64,000 nucleotides of DNA, taken from positions 62,001 to 126,000 of the forward strand of contig NZ_JAMYDU010000004.1 in assembly GCF_024138395.1 (NCBI RefSeq), in the 5' to 3' direction. Source of the stretch: Pseudomonas mandelii (GTDB lineage Bacteria; Pseudomonadota; Gammaproteobacteria; Pseudomonadales; Pseudomonadaceae). The notes under the pieces are model-generated. The model was not told the DNA's origin and made no database searches. It worked only from the letters and a program-made list of their open reading frames with translations. The position numbers and the translations under genes were made by a program. Position 1 is the first letter of the stretch, and every line of letters begins with the position of its first letter. Shown piece by piece: positions 61,990 to 64,000 of the stretch.

Positions 61990-62061
61990 ATGCAAAAAGT
62001 CGTCATAGTCGCCGCCACCCGCACTGCCATCGGTGTGGCCCTGCTATTGGAACGCCAATGA
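61990..62061 (+). pseudogene. Internally deleted thiolase remnant (23 codons)
   Basis: The frame reads MQKVVIVAATRTAIG followed directly by VALLLERQ and a stop. The first part is the N-terminus, and the second the C-terminus, of an acetyl-CoA acetyltransferase of the AtoB type (ends like GGGMGVALxLERx). About 370 codons between them are gone in an exact in-frame deletion. The stop overlaps the ATG of the next TetR gene (ATGA). It may survive because translating this mini-frame helps start the TetR gene. Function as a thiolase is impossible. Confidence 0.75.
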
Positions 62062-62687
62062 TTGGCGCCCGCTCAGCACCGGCCACCTTTTCGCAGCTAC
62101 CCTGGCTTGGCGTGCCGGATGGCGATGTGGGAACCCGGCAGTTGCTGCGCCAGATGGCACTGGAGTTGTTTGCCGAGCATGGGTTTCATGGTGTCAGCTT
62201 GCGTCAGTTGGCAGCAGCGCTGCATATGCAGCCGGGCTCGCTGTACAACCACATCGAAAACAAGCAGGCGCTGCTGTTCGAGCTAATCGAAGAACATGAA
62301 AACGACCTGCGGGAGCTGCTGCAAACGGAAGTACCGCAACAGGCTGACGGCCTGCTGCAACTGGAAACCTATGTGCGTATGCACCTGCAATTCAACTGCT
62401 TGCATGATCAGCGCCATACCCTTGCGCGCATGGAGTTTCGCAGCCTCAGCCTGGAGCAACGGGACAGTATCGAGCAGCTTCGCAACACCCGCACCCGACA
62501 GCTGGAATACATCCTCAGCCGTTGTGCATTGCCGGCCATCGAGTGCCCGACGATAGCTCTGGGCATGCAGGCATTGCTGGATGGCGTAGTGGCCGGTTAT
62601 CCCAACGGCGGGCGACCGCCGTTGGGAAATCTGGCAGCGCTGTTCAGTCGCATGGTGCTGAACGGGTTGAGTAAGGCCCAGGCATAG
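62058..62687 (+). CDS. TetR/AcrR family regulator
   Basis: A 209-residue TetR protein, starting at the ATG that overlaps the thiolase-remnant stop. The helix-turn-helix at about residues 28-75 contains SLRQLAAALHMQPGSLYNHI. A TetR_C_33-like domain follows. It precedes folE by 38 bp on the same strand. Its neighbours before the deletion were probably a thiolase and other beta-oxidation genes. It is a possible candidate for the shared operator, but no operator copy is visible directly upstream. Confidence 0.82.
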   Translation: MIGARSAPATFSQLPWLGVPDGDVGTRQLLRQMALELFAEHGFHGVSLRQLAAALHMQPGSLYNHIENKQALLFELIEEHENDLRELLQTEVPQQADGLLQLETYVRMHLQFNCLHDQRHTLARMEFRSLSLEQRDSIEQLRNTRTRQLEYILSRCALPAIECPTIALGMQALLDGVVAGYPNGGRPPLGNLAALFSRMVLNGLSKAQA

Positions 62688-62725
62688 CGGGCCCACTTTT
62701 CCACCCCTGACAACAAGGTCGACTG

Positions 62726-63283
62726 ATGAACGAAGAACTGGCGAAAAACTACCGGGAAATTCTCCAAGGCGTGGGCGAAGATCCCCAGCGAGAAGGCTTG
62801 CTGAATACGCCAGAACGCGCGGCCAAGGCCATGCATTACCTCTGCCATGGCTACCGGCAAACGCTGGAAGAGATCGTTAACGGTGCACTGTTCGAGTCGG
62901 ACAACGATGAGATGGTCATCGTCCGGGACATCGAGTTGTATTCGCTGTGCGAACACCATCTGTTACCGTTCATTGGAAAGGCCCACGTTGCTTATATGCC
63001 CACGGGCAAAGTGCTTGGTCTGTCGAAGGTGGCGCGTATTGTCGATATGTTTGCCCGCCGCCTGCAGATTCAGGAAAACCTCACCCGGCAAATTGCCGAT
63101 GCCATTGCCCAGGTCACCGGTGCCGCCGGGGTAGCGGTGGTGATCGAAGCGAAACACATGTGCATGATGATGCGTGGCGTGGAAAAGCAGAACTCTGTAA
63201 TGAGCACCTCGGTAATGCTTGGTAGTTTTCGCGAGTCGTACAACACGCGCCAGGAATTCCTGCAGCTGATCCGCGGCCGCTAG
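62726..63283 (+). CDS. folE: GTP cyclohydrolase I (extra copy)
   Basis: A 185-residue type IA enzyme that makes dihydroneopterin triphosphate from GTP for folate or monapterin synthesis. Zinc ligands are C75 in SLCEHH and C146 in [10 protein letters not shown], with His at 78; the C-terminal [13 protein letters not shown] box is intact. Length is normal. It follows the TetR gene and precedes a decayed SDR. No other folate gene is near, so it is an accessory copy. The link with catabolism is unclear. Confidence 0.9.
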   Translation: MNEELAKNYREILQGVGEDPQREGLLNTPERAAKAMHYLCHGYRQTLEEIVNGALFESDNDEMVIVRDIELYSLCEHHLLPFIGKAHVAYMPTGKVLGLSKVARIVDMFARRLQIQENLTRQIADAIAQVTGAAGVAVVIEAKHMCMMMRGVEKQNSVMSTSVMLGSFRESYNTRQEFLQLIRGR

Positions 63284-63286
63284 GCG

Positions 63287-63484
63287 CTATACAGCCCAGT
63301 CCAGAGTGCCTGGCGCATGCCAGGCAGGTCTGGTCACATTGTCCCGCGCCACTTCGACCGACAAGGCTTTGCTGAAAGCGCTCAGCCCCACGTGCTGCGG
63401 TGGACAAACCCAATGGCAAGCTTTACCAAGCCCTCGTGAGGACGCGCATACCACAGCAGTGCGTCCGCCAATGCCCAGATCCAT
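63287..63484 (-). pseudogene. Short-chain dehydrogenase remnant with internal deletion
   Basis: The frame starts MDLGIGGRTAVVCASSRGLG, a good SDR N-terminus with the cofactor loop. It then jumps to HVGLSAFSKALSVEVARDNV, which in intact relatives lies about 130 residues later, after the catalytic site. After DNVT the sequence is unrelated. Two deletions therefore removed the active site and the C-terminus. No ribosome-level function is expected. It is the second internally deleted gene within 1.5 kb. Confidence 0.72.
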
Positions 63485-63508
63485 AGCAGTACTCCTCGCA
63501 TGACCGCG

Positions 63509-64000
63509 TCAATCGTTCATGCCCAACAAGGCACTGATATCGCGTCCGGGCTCAGCATCGCTGCCGTAGGCGAACGGACCGGCACGCTGGCGTTCGACCA
63601 GTTGCTCCATCTGGTAGCGATATCGAGTGCCCGGCGTATCGAAACGCGAGTGCAAGTCGCGACGCTCATCTGTCTCGAAATAACGTTGATTCTGTGGACG
63701 CACCACCGAATTGTCCTGGGGCTGGATGATGTAGTTGATACGCGGCATCACATAGCGAAACGGCGCCGGTGCAGCGGTGGTGTTGAAGGTGACGTCAGCG
63801 GGCTTGTTGTTCTTGCGAAAGTCGGCAATGGTCTTGAAGTCGAGCTTGAGGCGGTTGATCAACCACATGACTTCGATATTTCTCTGACACTCGGCTTCGA
63901 GCCGTCGCGATGAGCGAATCCGTTGGAAATAGCCGTAGAGATAGAGCTTGAGCTGGTCGGCAGGGTCGTAAAAAGGGCGTCCGGTACCATTCCGCCTGGG
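63509..64000 (-). mobile_element. IS1182-type transposase fragment fused to unrelated C-terminal sequence
   Basis: The minus-strand frame is open to the window edge. Bases 64000 to about 63825 encode an IS1182-type transposase N-terminal segment: FYDPADQLKLYLYGYFQRIR, then RRLEAECQRNIEVMWL and DFKTIADFRKNN. After KNN the reading frame continues about 100 codons (VTFNTTAAPAPFRYVMPRIN ... ISALLGMND) with no transposase features. So the transposase is truncated and joined to a foreign tail. I do not recognise the tail. No inverted terminal repeat can be seen in the window. Confidence 0.7.

Noticed and set aside
1..64000. CRISPR arrays, tRNA or rRNA genes
   Set aside because: No regularly spaced repeats and no tRNA cloverleaf or rRNA-like sequence were seen; only the two REPINs and single palindromes occur.

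Overview
The window reads as accessory DNA of a Pseudomonas, probably of the fluorescens group. Two REPIN-type inverted pairs carry the GGGAGCGGGCTTGCTCGCGA core typical of that group, the genes are GC-rich, and the left edge carries an integrating-conjugative-element (ICE) gene of the PFL_4695 family. Almost everything between is one large catabolic island. Its core, from about 10.7 to 32.6 kb, matches in content and order the dit cluster for abietane diterpenoid (resin acid) degradation known from Pseudomonas abietaniphila BKME-9: P450 ditQ, a CoA-dependent oxidation block, CoA ligase, ring-hydroxylating dioxygenase ditA1A2, FAH-type enzymes, thiolase-like ditF, IclR regulator ditR, extradiol dioxygenase ditC, the unusual ferredoxin ditA3 and permease ditE. 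This identification rests on recalled family and gene-order knowledge; no alignment was run.

Layout. 1-508: 3' part of an ICE gene. 0.6-3.5 kb: TetR regulator, MFS transporter, Cache-domain secreted protein. 3.5-9.2 kb (minus strand): operon of three acyl-CoA dehydrogenases, a crotonase, a glutathione peroxidase and an extra panC. 9.3-16.6 kb (minus): amidohydrolase, P450 ditQ, AhpD-like protein, thiolase, 3-hydroxyacyl-CoA dehydrogenase, FAH hydrolase, second amidohydrolase. 17-21 kb: TetR, CoA ligase, SDR, DUF2889 protein. 21.4-32.6 kb: dioxygenase, ring cleavage and their regulators. 32.6-35.2 kb: 2Fe-2S ferredoxin, ferredoxin reductase (a P450 electron chain) and an SDR. 35-41 kb: MFS, SDR, an unrecognised protein, a second P450 and a TetR with a perfect palindrome in the shared promoter. 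41-45.5 kb: FAD oxidoreductase, SDR, enoyl-CoA hydratase, VOC protein. 45.5-52.4 kb: RND (MMPL-like), YCF48-like, DUF1329 and DUF1302 envelope proteins. 52.8-63.3 kb: atypical SDR, DMT exporter, third amidohydrolase, LysR, quinone-reductase-like dehydrogenase, giant indolepyruvate-ferredoxin-oxidoreductase-like enzyme, TetR and an extra folE. 63.3-64 kb: decayed SDR and IS1182-type transposase debris.

How it could work together. Two P450s, served by the 2Fe-2S ferredoxin and reductase, oxidise the terpenoid skeleton. DitA1A2 with DitA3 dihydroxylates the aromatised ring, DitB is placed to give the catechol, and DitC cleaves it. FAH hydrolases, the DUF35/thiolase pair, amidohydrolases, CoA ligase, acyl-CoA dehydrogenases, crotonases, hydroxyacyl-CoA dehydrogenase and thiolase would then dismantle the rings as CoA esters. 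The DUF1302/DUF1329/YCF48/RND set is the likely envelope system for the hydrophobic substrate, and the MFS proteins handle acids at the inner membrane.

The most notable new signal is a shared 25-bp imperfect palindrome. Its left half is like TGAACA or RACAC, followed by 13 bp and then TGTNCA. It occurs upstream of at least eight operons across 48 kb, which suggests one regulator commands the whole island. Both edges show mobility and decay: the ICE gene on the left; on the right an internally deleted thiolase, an internally deleted SDR and a chimeric transposase fragment.
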